Shown in pieces: positions 25,962 through 34,510 of a DNA stretch of 64,000 bases (position 1 is the first letter of the stretch; each line of letters begins with the position of its first letter). The stretch comes from Ancylobacter radicis. Lineage in GTDB: Bacteria; Pseudomonadota; Alphaproteobacteria; Rhizobiales; Xanthobacteraceae. The notes under the pieces were generated by a model, which saw only the letters and a program-made list of their open reading frames with translations, ran no database searches and was not told the DNA's origin. The translations under genes were made by a program, and so were the position numbers. The stretch lies in contig NZ_JAHCQH010000015.1 in NCBI RefSeq assembly GCF_018449475.1, positions 372,001 through 436,000 on the forward strand. Direction: 5' to 3'.

Positions 25962-27904
25962 CTGTGCCCATGACGACACCCCACGTGATGATCGCCGTCA
26001 CCCATCTGCTCGGCGTCGGCCATCTCGCCCGCATGGCGGCGGTCGGGCGGGCACTCGCCCGCGCCGGTTGGCGGGTGACGATCGCCTCCGGCGGCCGGCC
26101 CGCCGCCACGGTGAACACGCAGGGCTGCACCCTCGTTCAGCTTCCCCCGGTGCATTGCGTCGGGACGGATTTCTCCACCCTCTATGCCGCACCCGGCGTG
26201 CTGGCCGATGCCGCCACTTTCGCCACCCGCACGGACGCCCTTCTGGCCGCCTTCGACCACGCCGCGCCGGATGTGCTGATCACCGAGCTCTATCCGCTCG
26301 GCCGCCGCTCTCTGGCGCCGGAATTCGACGCGCTGCTCGCCCATGCCCGGAGCCGTCAGCCCCGGCCGGTGGTGCTCGGCTCGGTCCGGGACGTGCTGAA
26401 TCCACCCTCGCGGCCGGAGCGGGCGGAACAGGCGCTCGCCAAGCTTGGGATCTTTTATGACGGTGTGCTGTTCCACGGCGCCGCCGAGGTGGTGCCGCTG
26501 GGAGCGTCATGGCCGAGCAGCCCGGCGCTGGAGCGGCGGCTGATCGAGACCGGCTATGTGCATGATGGCGCGCGTGGCGCCGAGGCCGATAGCGGGACGG
26601 ACGGGACCGACGAGATCCTCGTCTCCGGCGGCGGTTCGGCGGCCGGTCTGCCGCTCGCGCGGCTGGCGCTGCAGGCCGCAACGCTCCTGCCGGAACGGCG
26701 CTGGCGGGTGCTGGTAGGCACCGCCGTCTCGCCCGAGGCCTTCGCGGCGCTCAATCGCCTTGCTCCCGCCCATGCGACGGTGGAGCGGGCGCGGCCGGAC
26801 TTTCCCGCCGTGCTCGCCCGCGCCGCGCTCTCGGTAAGCCAGGCCGGCTACAACACGGTGCTCGACCTCGCCGCGGCACAGGCCCGCGCCATCCTCGTGC
26901 CCTTCGCGGAAGGGGCCGAGAAGGAGCAGACCCTGCGCGCCGGCGAACTCGCCCAGCGCGGCCTTGCCCGCGTGCTGGCGCTGGAGACGCTGACGGCGCC
27001 GGCGCTGGCGGAGGCCGCCCGCGAACGCCTCGCCGCGCCCCGGCCGGACTGGTCCGCCATTGGCCGCGACGGGGCGGCGCGCACCGCGCAGGTGCTGACG
27101 GAGCAGCTCGCCCGGCGCCGCGCGGTGGACGCGGCATGGGGCAGGCTCGATGCCGTGCTGGCGCAGGCCCGCGCGCTGGGGCGCATGATTGACCTGTGGT
27201 GGCGTGACGACGATGCGATGGCGCCGACCCCGGCTCTGGAGAGCCTGCTTGCCCGCGCCGCCCGTTGGCAGGCCCCGCTGACTCTTGCCGTCATTCCCGC
27301 CCGCGCCCAGCCGGCGCTCGCCGCCCGGCTGTCCGAGATCGACAGGGTGGATGTGGCGGTGCACGGCTTCGCCCATGCCAACCACGCCCCCCCGACGGAC
27401 AAGAAGGCCGAGTTCGGCGCCCACCGCCTCACCGAGGTGATGATTGTCGAGGCGCAGAGCGCGTGCGAGCAGTTGAAAGAGCTGTTCGGAAGCCAGTTCC
27501 TCCCGGTCTTCGTACCGCCCTGGAACCGCATCGCCCCGGACCTGCTGCCGGCACTTCCCGGCGTGGGCTATCAGGCCGTCTCGACCTTCCGGCGCCGCAC
27601 CGCGCGCGAGGCCGCGCCCGGCCTCCTCGCCCTCAACACCCATTGGGACCCGATCGACTGGAAGGGCGGCGGCGGGCTCGCCGACGAAGCCGGGCTGATC
27701 GACCTGATGACGGATCTGATCGCCGGGGAACTCGCGGCCGCGCCGGGCGAACTGGAGCCGATCGGCCTGCTCACCCACCATCTCGTTCATGATGGCTGGA
27801 TCGACCGCTTCCTCGACGAGATGATCGACCGGCTTCTCGCCTCCGGTGCCGCGCGCTTCGTGTCGGCCCGCGCGGTGATCGCCGCTCAGGCCGGGCGCCG
27901 GTAG
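25958..27904 (+). CDS. Fusion: MurG-like glycosyltransferase + polysaccharide deacetylase-like domain
   Basis: 648 residues. Residues 1 to about 390 form a COG4671/MurG-type transferase (AVTHLLGVGHLARMAAVGRAL; SVSQAGYNTVLDLAAAQARAILVPFAEG). From about 405 a NodB-like carbohydrate esterase domain follows: an acidic metal motif in DLWWRDDDAM (about 411-420), the His pair in HGFAHANH (469-476) and VPPWNRI. It may transfer an N-acetylated sugar and deacetylate it. Neither half has an export signal, so both act in the cytoplasm, unlike most deacetylases. Its last 19 bases overlap the convergent methyltransferase gene. Confidence 0.85.
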   Translation: MTVPMTTPHVMIAVTHLLGVGHLARMAAVGRALARAGWRVTIASGGRPAATVNTQGCTLVQLPPVHCVGTDFSTLYAAPGVLADAATFATRTDALLAAFDHAAPDVLITELYPLGRRSLAPEFDALLAHARSRQPRPVVLGSVRDVLNPPSRPERAEQALAKLGIFYDGVLFHGAAEVVPLGASWPSSPALERRLIETGYVHDGARGAEADSGTDGTDEILVSGGGSAAGLPLARLALQAATLLPERRWRVLVGTAVSPEAFAALNRLAPAHATVERARPDFPAVLARAALSVSQAGYNTVLDLAAAQARAILVPFAEGAEKEQTLRAGELAQRGLARVLALETLTAPALAEAARERLAAPRPDWSAIGRDGAARTAQVLTEQLARRRAVDAAWGRLDAVLAQARALGRMIDLWWRDDDAMAPTPALESLLARAARWQAPLTLAVIPARAQPALAARLSEIDRVDVAVHGFAHANHAPPTDKKAEFGAHRLTEVMIVEAQSACEQLKELFGSQFLPVFVPPWNRIAPDLLPALPGVGYQAVSTFRRRTAREAAPGLLALNTHWDPIDWKGGGGLADEAGLIDLMTDLIAGELAAAPGELEPIGLLTHHLVHDGWIDRFLDEMIDRLLASGAARFVSARAVIAAQAGRR

Positions 27905-28386
27905 AGATGATAGCGCCCCTCGCGGGCGCCGGGCGGCAGCGCCACGCCCTCGCAGCCGGCAAGCTCCAGCGGCAGGTCGGACATGACGAGCCCGCCGGCC
28001 GCCATCAGCGGCGGCAGCAGGCGTGCCGACATGGCGGCGACCTGCCGGTTGCTCTCGCGGTCGAACGAGCCGAGATCGACATTGGCCAGCACCACGCGCC
28101 CGGCAAGGCGCGGGGCGAGCGGGGGCAGCGTCTGCTCGATCTCGCCGAGCATGAGATAATCGGGAGCCGGCTGGCAGTCGGGATAGGCCTTGTTCACCCG
28201 GTCGAAGACGAAGATCTCCCGCTCCGGCAGATGCCGGCGCAGATGATCGAAGGTGCGCCCGAGACCGAGCCCCAGCTCCACCACCGGCCCCGGCCGGTCG
28301 GCAATGGCGGCGAAGGCATAGGCGAGGCAGGCGTGCTGCGCCTCCAGGCGGTACAGCGTCTTCTCAAGGCGTGACAGGTCGGACAT
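27886..28386 (-). CDS. Small SAM-dependent methyltransferase (Methyltransf_17-like)
   Basis: 166 residues. The Rossmann motif VVELGLGLGRTFDHLRRHLP (about 35-54) matches the SAM-binding loop, with VFDRVNKAYPDC after the next strand and LANVDLGS further on. It resembles the short alphaproteobacterial family PF12692, whose substrate is unknown. It is the last gene of the long minus-strand unit, 17 bases after the OppC-like permease, and its end overlaps the glycosyltransferase fusion on the other strand. It could serve either system. Confidence 0.75.
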   Translation of the reverse strand: MSDLSRLEKTLYRLEAQHACLAYAFAAIADRPGPVVELGLGLGRTFDHLRRHLPEREIFVFDRVNKAYPDCQPAPDYLMLGEIEQTLPPLAPRLAGRVVLANVDLGSFDRESNRQVAAMSARLLPPLMAAGGLVMSDLPLELAGCEGVALPPGAREGRYHLYRRPA

Positions 28387-28403
28387 CGGTCGGGATCAAG
28401 GCC

Positions 28404-29600
28404 TCAGCGATAGGGATCGGCGGCGTCGCGCAGCCCGTCGCCGAGGAAATTGAAGGCGAGGATCACCACGATCACCGGCACCACCGGCAGGATCAGCCAG
28501 GGATAGAGCACGACGATATTGATGTTCTGCGCCTCGTTCAGCATCACGCCCCAGCTTGTGATGGGCGGACGCAGGCCGAGCCCGAGGAAGGACAGCGCGG
28601 TCTCGCCGAGGATCATCGAGGGAATGGCGATGGTCGCCATGGCGATGAGATGGCTCATGAAGCCGGGCACGAGATGGCGGAACACGATGCGCGGCGTGCG
28701 CGCGCCCATCAGCTGGGCGGCGACGACATAATCATCCTCGCGCAGCGACAGCAGCTTGGAGCGCACGGCGCGGGCGAGCCCGGTCCAGTCCATCAGCCCG
28801 AGGATCACCGTGATACCGAAATAGACCAGGATCGGGCTCCAGCTCGGCGGCATTATGGAGGAGAGCGCCAGCCAGAGCGGGATATGCGGCAGCGACTGCA
28901 CCACCTCGATGGCGCGCTGCACGACAAGATCGAACAGGCCGCCATAATAGCCGGCCAAGCCGCCGATCACGACGCCCAGCGAGAAGCTCACGGCAATGCC
29001 GATGAGGCCGATGGTGAGCGAGATGCGCGCGCCATAGATGAGGCGCGAGAGCATGTCGCGGCCGAGACGGTCGGTGCCGAGCAGGAACAGCGTGCCCCCC
29101 TCGCCCGGACACATCAGATGCACATTGCCCTCGATCAGCCCCCAGAACTGGTAGCTGTCGCCGCGGCAGAAGAAGCGCACGGGATAGATCCGGGCGGTGT
29201 CCTCGCTATAGGTCCGGCGCAGCGTGTTCATGTCGAGCTGGTAGTTCAGCCCATAGGTGAACGGCCCGACAAAGCTGCCCTCATGGAACAGGTGGATCGC
29301 CTGCGGTGGGCTGCGGATGAAGTCGATGTGGCGTTCCTGATAATTATAGGGTGCGAGAAACTCGCAGATCAGGATCGACGCATAGAGCACCGCCAGGAAG
29401 ATGCCGGAGGCGAGCGCAAGACGGTGGCGCTTGAACTTCCACCACATCAGCGTGAGCTGGGAGGCGAGGTGCACCCGCTCCTGCTGCCGCGTCATCGGCT
29501 CCATCGCATTGGGGTCGAACGGACCCGTGGCGACATAATGCGCCAGCGGCGCGCCGGGCGGCGGCAGGGCCGGCACGTCGGGGGAAACGGGCATGCTCAT
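28404..29600 (-). CDS. Peptide-type ABC transporter permease (OppC/DppC-like)
   Basis: 398 residues, longer than typical DppC (about 300) because of a roughly 150-residue loop between the first and second membrane segments that includes FFCRGDSYQFWG. The OppC signatures FLLGTDRLGRDMLSRLIYGARISL and ALSFLGLGLRPPITSWGVML are clear, with the coupling-helix region before it. It overlaps the OppB-like gene by 4 bases. Together they form the membrane channel of an importer for oligopeptides or similar molecules. Confidence 0.92.
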   Translation of the reverse strand: MSMPVSPDVPALPPPGAPLAHYVATGPFDPNAMEPMTRQQERVHLASQLTLMWWKFKRHRLALASGIFLAVLYASILICEFLAPYNYQERHIDFIRSPPQAIHLFHEGSFVGPFTYGLNYQLDMNTLRRTYSEDTARIYPVRFFCRGDSYQFWGLIEGNVHLMCPGEGGTLFLLGTDRLGRDMLSRLIYGARISLTIGLIGIAVSFSLGVVIGGLAGYYGGLFDLVVQRAIEVVQSLPHIPLWLALSSIMPPSWSPILVYFGITVILGLMDWTGLARAVRSKLLSLREDDYVVAAQLMGARTPRIVFRHLVPGFMSHLIAMATIAIPSMILGETALSFLGLGLRPPITSWGVMLNEAQNINIVVLYPWLILPVVPVIVVILAFNFLGDGLRDAADPYR

Positions 29601-30598
29601 TTCGTGCTGCCCCCCTGAAGCCGAATGCGCGGATCAAGAAAGGCGAGCGCGATGTCGGAGATCAGCACACCGACCACGGTGAGGCAGGACAGGAACAGCA
29701 GGAACGAGCCGGCCAGATACATGTCCTGGCTCTGCAAGGCGCGCAGCAGCAGCGGCCCGGTGGTCTGCAGCGAGAGCACGACGGCGGTGAGCTCCGAGCC
29801 CGAGACGATGCTCGGGAGAACGTCGCCAATATGCGAGACGAAGAAGTTGAGCGACATACGCAGCGGGTATTTGCGCAGCGCCTTGCCGGGCGGCAGGCCC
29901 TTGGCCTTGGCGGTCACGTAATACTGCTTCTGCAACTCGTCGAGCAGATTGGCGCGGATGGCGCGAACCATGGTCCCCGTGCCGCCGGCGCCGATGATGA
30001 TCACCGGTATCCACAGATGGGCGAGGATCGACTGCGCCTTCTCCCAGCTCATCGGCTGGTTGAAATAGACCGGGTCCATCAGCCCGCCGATGGAGAGCCC
30101 GAACCAGACATTGGCGAAATACATGAAGATCAGGGCGAGCAGGAAATGCGGGATGGCGATGCCCAGCAGGCCGAGAAAGGTCAGCCCGTAATCGCCCCAG
30201 CTATATTGGTGGGTGGCCGAATAGATGCCGATCGGAAAGGCGACGATCCAGGTCATCAGGATGGTGCAGACCGACACCAGAACGGTGAGGGCGAGGCGCT
30301 CGCCCACGACATCGCGCACCGGCATTTCATACTCGAAGGAGTAGCCGAAATCGCCCTGCACGAAGCCGGTGATCCAGAGGAAATACCGTTCGATGATCGG
30401 TTTGTCGAAGCCATATTCGCGGCGCAGGAACTCGATCCGGCTGGTATCGGCCTTCTCGCCCTGGGCAGCCATTTCCGCCACATAGGTCTCGAAATAGTCG
30501 CTCGGCGGAAGCTCCATGACGGTGAAGATCAGCGCGCTGGTCACGAGCAGCGTCGGGATCATGAGGAGGATGCGACGGAGGATGTAGCGCAGCAGCAT
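29597..30598 (-). CDS. Peptide-type ABC transporter permease (OppB/DppB-like)
   Basis: 333 residues with six membrane segments. It opens with the OppB motif MLLRYILRRILLMIPTLLVTS, and DYFETYVAEMAAQGEK and FLRREYGFDKPIIERYFLW form the first periplasmic loop. The coupling helix region is AIRANLLDELQKQYYVTAKAKG. It is the partner of the OppC-like protein and follows the binding-protein gene by 2 bases. The substrate is unknown. Confidence 0.92.
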   Translation of the reverse strand: MLLRYILRRILLMIPTLLVTSALIFTVMELPPSDYFETYVAEMAAQGEKADTSRIEFLRREYGFDKPIIERYFLWITGFVQGDFGYSFEYEMPVRDVVGERLALTVLVSVCTILMTWIVAFPIGIYSATHQYSWGDYGLTFLGLLGIAIPHFLLALIFMYFANVWFGLSIGGLMDPVYFNQPMSWEKAQSILAHLWIPVIIIGAGGTGTMVRAIRANLLDELQKQYYVTAKAKGLPPGKALRKYPLRMSLNFFVSHIGDVLPSIVSGSELTAVVLSLQTTGPLLLRALQSQDMYLAGSFLLFLSCLTVVGVLISDIALAFLDPRIRLQGGSTK

Positions 30599-30600
30599 CG

Positions 30601-32535
30601 TCAGTCTCTCATGACATCGAGCTTGGACACACCGTCATCGAGCCAGAACGTGTCCGGCAGATAGATGCCGAAATAGGCGCCGGGCTCGAAGCTGTAGATG
30701 CCGACATCGGGCACGTTGCGCAGCTTGTCGCTGACGATCACCGGCTGCGACAGGCGATTGACGATGCCGATGGTGAAAACCTGCTCGGCATTGATCTCCA
30801 GCATGCGCGACCAGATGCTGGCCCTCTCCTCGGTCGTGACGGAGTGGCGCCAGCTCTTGGCCAGGGCGATCAGTTCCTGCGCCGCCGGCAGGTCGGGCTT
30901 CTCGCCCTCGCGGCCGGCACTGTCGACATATTGCCCCCAGAGCGGCCACTGGAACTGCATGGAATTGGCCGGCGCCAGCGCCTCCGGCGACATGTCCGGT
31001 CCGGGAAGCGCGTTGTCCATGCCGGGCCACACCGCCATCATCACATTGCCGGCGATGACGCCCCGGCGCAGCAGGTCGCGCTGCGTGCCGCGCACGAACA
31101 GCTTGATCCCGATTTTCGCCCAGTCAAAGCCGACGAGTTCGAGGATGTCGGTCTCCTCCATATTGTCGGCGGAGGTCTCGACCGTGATCTCGGCCCGCCG
31201 CCCGTCCGGCAGCAGGCGGAAGCCCTCGTCGTCGCGCTTGTCCAGCCCGGCGGCGTCGAGCAGCTGGTTGGCGAGCTTTGGATCATATTGCGACCAGGCC
31301 CGGTCGTATTTTTCCTTGTAGAGCGTGCTGGCGGGGATGACGGTGTTGGCGCCTTCATGGCCGAGCCCGAAGAAGATCACCTGATTGATGTCGTGCCGGT
31401 TGATGGCGACGGAAAGGGCGCGGCGGACATTGACGTCGCGCAGCAGCCGGCGCCAGACCTCGTCCTTCACGTTGAGATTGGGGATCAGCGCGACAAAGGC
31501 CCCCTCGCCCCGTTCCCACAGCCGCACCTTGTAATGGCCGCGCGCCTCGCTGGCCTTGAGGAAGGTGTAGTCGGCGAAGGAGATGTAGCGCGCCTGCAGA
31601 TCCGAGCCGCCCGCCGCCACCTTGGCCGGAATCAGCGAGGAGGTGCCGATCGACATGGTGATCTCGTCGATATAGGGCAGTTGCCGCCCTTCCTCGTCGA
31701 CCCGGTGATAGAATGGGTTGCGGCGGAACACGAAGAATTCCGCCGGCGGCCGGGTGAGCGGAATCCACGGACCGAGCAGCGGCAGCTCGGGATTTTCCGG
31801 CCGGTAGGAGCGCGCCATGCGGTCATGCAGCGCGGTCCAGTCCTTCACCCGCTCCAGCTTGATGAGCCCCGACAGCTTCAGCGGATCGGCGTATGTCTGG
31901 TCGAACAGCTTCATGTAATGGGCGGGCATGGCGATGACGAGCGGCTGGGCGCCGGCCAGCGCCGGCAGGAAGCCGGGATTGGGCGTCGACCAGCTGTAGC
32001 GGACCGTCGTTTCGTCGATCACCTCGAAGCGCGCCGGCTCGCCCAGAACCTTCATCTGCAGCGGCGGACCGCCGGGGCTGAGCCGCTCGCTATTGGCGAC
32101 GTCCTCCCACCAGTAGCGGAAATCCTCGGCGGTGAAGGGATGCCCGTCCGACCAACGGTGCCCCTTGCGCAGATGCAGGGTGAAGATGCGCCCCTCCTCG
32201 ACATCGACGCTTTCGAGTATGTCGGGGACGAGATTGCCCTTGGTGTCGAACACCACCAGACGGGCATAGCCGTAGATGGTGATGAAGCGGATGTCGCGCT
32301 GGTCGCCCATCAGCATGCGCAGCGTGCCGCCATAATGGCCGGGCTCGCGACCCATCGCCGGCAGGTCGATCACGCGGGGATGTTCGGGAAGCCGTTCGGC
32401 AAGCGGCGGCAGGCGCCCTTCGAGAATGGCCCGCACGAAGACCGGCGGCTCAAGCGAGAGGTCGCGCCCGCGCGCTTCGACACCCACAATGGCGGCAATC
32501 AGGAAAAGCAGCGAAAGAAGCCAGCGCGCCATCAT
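30601..32535 (-). CDS. ABC transporter substrate-binding protein, family 5
   Basis: 644 residues from ATG 32535, with GAGGG 5 bases upstream. A signal peptide (ARWLLSLLFLIAAIVGVEA) leads into an SBP family 5 fold: FTLHLRKGHRWSDGHPFTAEDF, NPNL-type hinge segments and RALSVAINRHDINQVIFFG. It is about 100 residues longer than OppA/DppA. Such proteins bind peptides, opines, glycosides or nickel complexes in the periplasm. It is encoded between the fused ATPase and the two permeases; no ligand can be assigned. Confidence 0.9.
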   Translation of the reverse strand: MMARWLLSLLFLIAAIVGVEARGRDLSLEPPVFVRAILEGRLPPLAERLPEHPRVIDLPAMGREPGHYGGTLRMLMGDQRDIRFITIYGYARLVVFDTKGNLVPDILESVDVEEGRIFTLHLRKGHRWSDGHPFTAEDFRYWWEDVANSERLSPGGPPLQMKVLGEPARFEVIDETTVRYSWSTPNPGFLPALAGAQPLVIAMPAHYMKLFDQTYADPLKLSGLIKLERVKDWTALHDRMARSYRPENPELPLLGPWIPLTRPPAEFFVFRRNPFYHRVDEEGRQLPYIDEITMSIGTSSLIPAKVAAGGSDLQARYISFADYTFLKASEARGHYKVRLWERGEGAFVALIPNLNVKDEVWRRLLRDVNVRRALSVAINRHDINQVIFFGLGHEGANTVIPASTLYKEKYDRAWSQYDPKLANQLLDAAGLDKRDDEGFRLLPDGRRAEITVETSADNMEETDILELVGFDWAKIGIKLFVRGTQRDLLRRGVIAGNVMMAVWPGMDNALPGPDMSPEALAPANSMQFQWPLWGQYVDSAGREGEKPDLPAAQELIALAKSWRHSVTTEERASIWSRMLEINAEQVFTIGIVNRLSQPVIVSDKLRNVPDVGIYSFEPGAYFGIYLPDTFWLDDGVSKLDVMRD

Positions 32536-32543
32536 GTCCGCCC

Positions 32544-34475
32544 TCACGCCGCCGTCAGGTCGCGGGCGGTGCAGCCCGCGTCGGCCAGCACGCAATGGCC
32601 GCCGCCGAGGTCGATCAGGCCGAGGCGGCCGGGCGCGGCGGGGCGGAATTCCTCCGGCCAGCTGGCCGGATCGGAGGCGCCGCCGGTCGGCACGCAGCTG
32701 GCGAAATCGAGCCGCCGGTCGAGGTCCGGCAGCGGCACGGCCTTGAGCAGGGTGCGCGTATAGGGATGCGCCGGCCGGGTGAAGATCGCCTCGCGCGGGC
32801 CGATCTCGACGAGGCGCCCGCGCGCCATCACCGCGATCCGCGCCGCCATGTAGTGCACCACGGCGAGATTGTGCGAGATGAAGAAATAGGTCAGCCCGAG
32901 CGAGGACTGAAGGTCCTTCAGCAGGTTCAGCACCTGCGCCTGCACCGACACGTCGAGCGCGGAGACCGGCTCGTCGCAGATGATGAGATCCGGGTTGAGC
33001 GCGAGCGCGCGGGCGATGCCGATGCGCTGGCGCTGCCCGCCGGAAAAGCTATGCGGGTAGCGGCTGAGGAAGCGCGGATCGAGCCCGACGCATTCCATCA
33101 GTTCCATCGCCCGGCGCTTCTGCTCAGTGTCGGACAGGCGGTTCTGGATGATCATCGGCTCGCGGATGATGTCGAGCACCGTCATGCGCGGCGAGAGCGA
33201 GGACACCGGGTCCTGGAAGATCATCTGCATGCGCGGGCGGAAGGCGCGCAGCTGCGCCTCGCCCAGCGCCAGCACATCGACCGGACCCGTGCCGTCATTG
33301 AACACGACCGAGCCGGCATCGGCGCTGCGCGAGCGCATCAGCATGTGACCGACCGTGGTCTTGCCGGAGCCGCTCTCGCCCACCAGCCCGAGGCACTGGC
33401 CTCGCGCCACGTCGAAGCTTACATCCTCCACCGCGACGACGCGGTTATTCTTCGCGCCATAGCTCTTGCGCAGGTTCCGCACGCTGAGCAGCGGCGGCGT
33501 GTTGGCGGTGATCTCGCGCCGGGCAAGGCTCTGGGGCAGCACCGGCGCCACCTCGCGCAGCGCGACCAGCCGCTCGCCCGGCTTCATGTCGAAATCGGGC
33601 GAGGCCTTCAGCAGGGCCTTGAGATAGGGATGCTGCGGGCGGCGGAACACGTCGTCCACCGTGCCGGCCTCCATCACCTGCCCGCGATAGACCACCACCA
33701 CCTCGTCGGCCATGTTGGCGACCACGCCGAGATCATGGGTGATGAGCAGGATCGCCATGCCCATCTCGGCCTGAAGCTGCTTCATCAGCTTCAGCACCTG
33801 CGCCTGAATGGTCACGTCGAGCGCGGTGGTCGGCTCGTCGGCGATCAGCAGCGCCGGCTGGCAGATCAGCGCCATGGCCAGCATGGCGCGCTGGCGCAGC
33901 CCGCCGGACAGCTCGAACGGGTACTGGTCATAGGAGCGGTGCGGATCACGGAAGCCGACAAGGCCGAGCATGTGCTCGGTCACCCGCCGGGCCTCCCGCC
34001 GTGGCTTGCGCTGGTGAAGCTGAAGCGCCTCCTCGATCTGGTTGCCGATCGTGTGCACCGGCGAGAGCGAGGACATGGGCTCCTGGAAGATCATGCCGAT
34101 CCGCCCGCCGCGCAGCTTGCGGATGGCGCGCCCGTCGCGCGGCAGGGTGGCGATGTCGACGCCCGCGCCCGCCTTGGCGGGATCGGCGAACAGGATGCGG
34201 CCGGCCTCGATCACGCCGTTGCGCGGCAGCAGGCCCATCACCGCCTGCGAGATGACGGTCTTGCCCGATCCGCTCTCGCCGACCAGCGCGACCGTCTTGC
34301 CGGCCGGCACACGCAGCGAGATGCCCTTGACGACCTCGGTGAGCTGGCCATGGGTGGCGAAGGAGAGGTGAAGATCCTCGATGCGCAGGACATCTGTGCG
34401 CAGAACGTCCGTGCGCAGCCCGTCCGTGCCCGGCGGCCTTGTTTCCGGCCGGATCGCCCGCCCCACGTCCTGCAT
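32544..34475 (-). CDS. Fused OppD-OppF ABC ATPase
   Basis: 643 residues from ATG 34475 (GTG 34487 is possible, but its purine-rich stretch abuts the codon). Two complete ATPase modules are joined: first Walker A GESGSGKT, signature [10 protein letters not shown] and [13 protein letters not shown]; second [24 protein letters not shown] and [13 protein letters not shown]. Both keep the catalytic Glu. The OppD/OppF C-terminal extensions ([10 protein letters not shown]) are present. It powers the importer encoded downstream. Three near-identical 15-base units (34383-34427) encode a small repeat near the N-terminus. Confidence 0.93.
   Translation of the reverse strand: MQDVGRAIRPETRPPGTDGLRTDVLRTDVLRIEDLHLSFATHGQLTEVVKGISLRVPAGKTVALVGESGSGKTVISQAVMGLLPRNGVIEAGRILFADPAKAGAGVDIATLPRDGRAIRKLRGGRIGMIFQEPMSSLSPVHTIGNQIEEALQLHQRKPRREARRVTEHMLGLVGFRDPHRSYDQYPFELSGGLRQRAMLAMALICQPALLIADEPTTALDVTIQAQVLKLMKQLQAEMGMAILLITHDLGVVANMADEVVVVYRGQVMEAGTVDDVFRRPQHPYLKALLKASPDFDMKPGERLVALREVAPVLPQSLARREITANTPPLLSVRNLRKSYGAKNNRVVAVEDVSFDVARGQCLGLVGESGSGKTTVGHMLMRSRSADAGSVVFNDGTGPVDVLALGEAQLRAFRPRMQMIFQDPVSSLSPRMTVLDIIREPMIIQNRLSDTEQKRRAMELMECVGLDPRFLSRYPHSFSGGQRQRIGIARALALNPDLIICDEPVSALDVSVQAQVLNLLKDLQSSLGLTYFFISHNLAVVHYMAARIAVMARGRLVEIGPREAIFTRPAHPYTRTLLKAVPLPDLDRRLDFASCVPTGGASDPASWPEEFRPAAPGRLGLIDLGGGHCVLADAGCTARDLTAA
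34383..34427. repeat. Three tandem 15-base units inside the fused ATPase gene
   Basis: GCGCAGGACATCTGT, GCGCAGAACGTCCGT and GCGCAGCCCGTCCGT follow one another in frame and encode a short repeated stretch (L-R-T-D-V-type) before the first ATPase domain. Confidence 0.8.
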
Positions 34476-34510
34476 CGTTTCCCGCACTCCCCCTGCCCTC
34501 GCGCCGCGCG

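Noticed and set aside
27886-28386. Methyltransferase as part of the glycosyltransferase operon
   Set aside because: It is on the opposite strand and convergent. Gene order puts it at the end of the transporter unit, although a functional link to the glycan cluster is not excluded.
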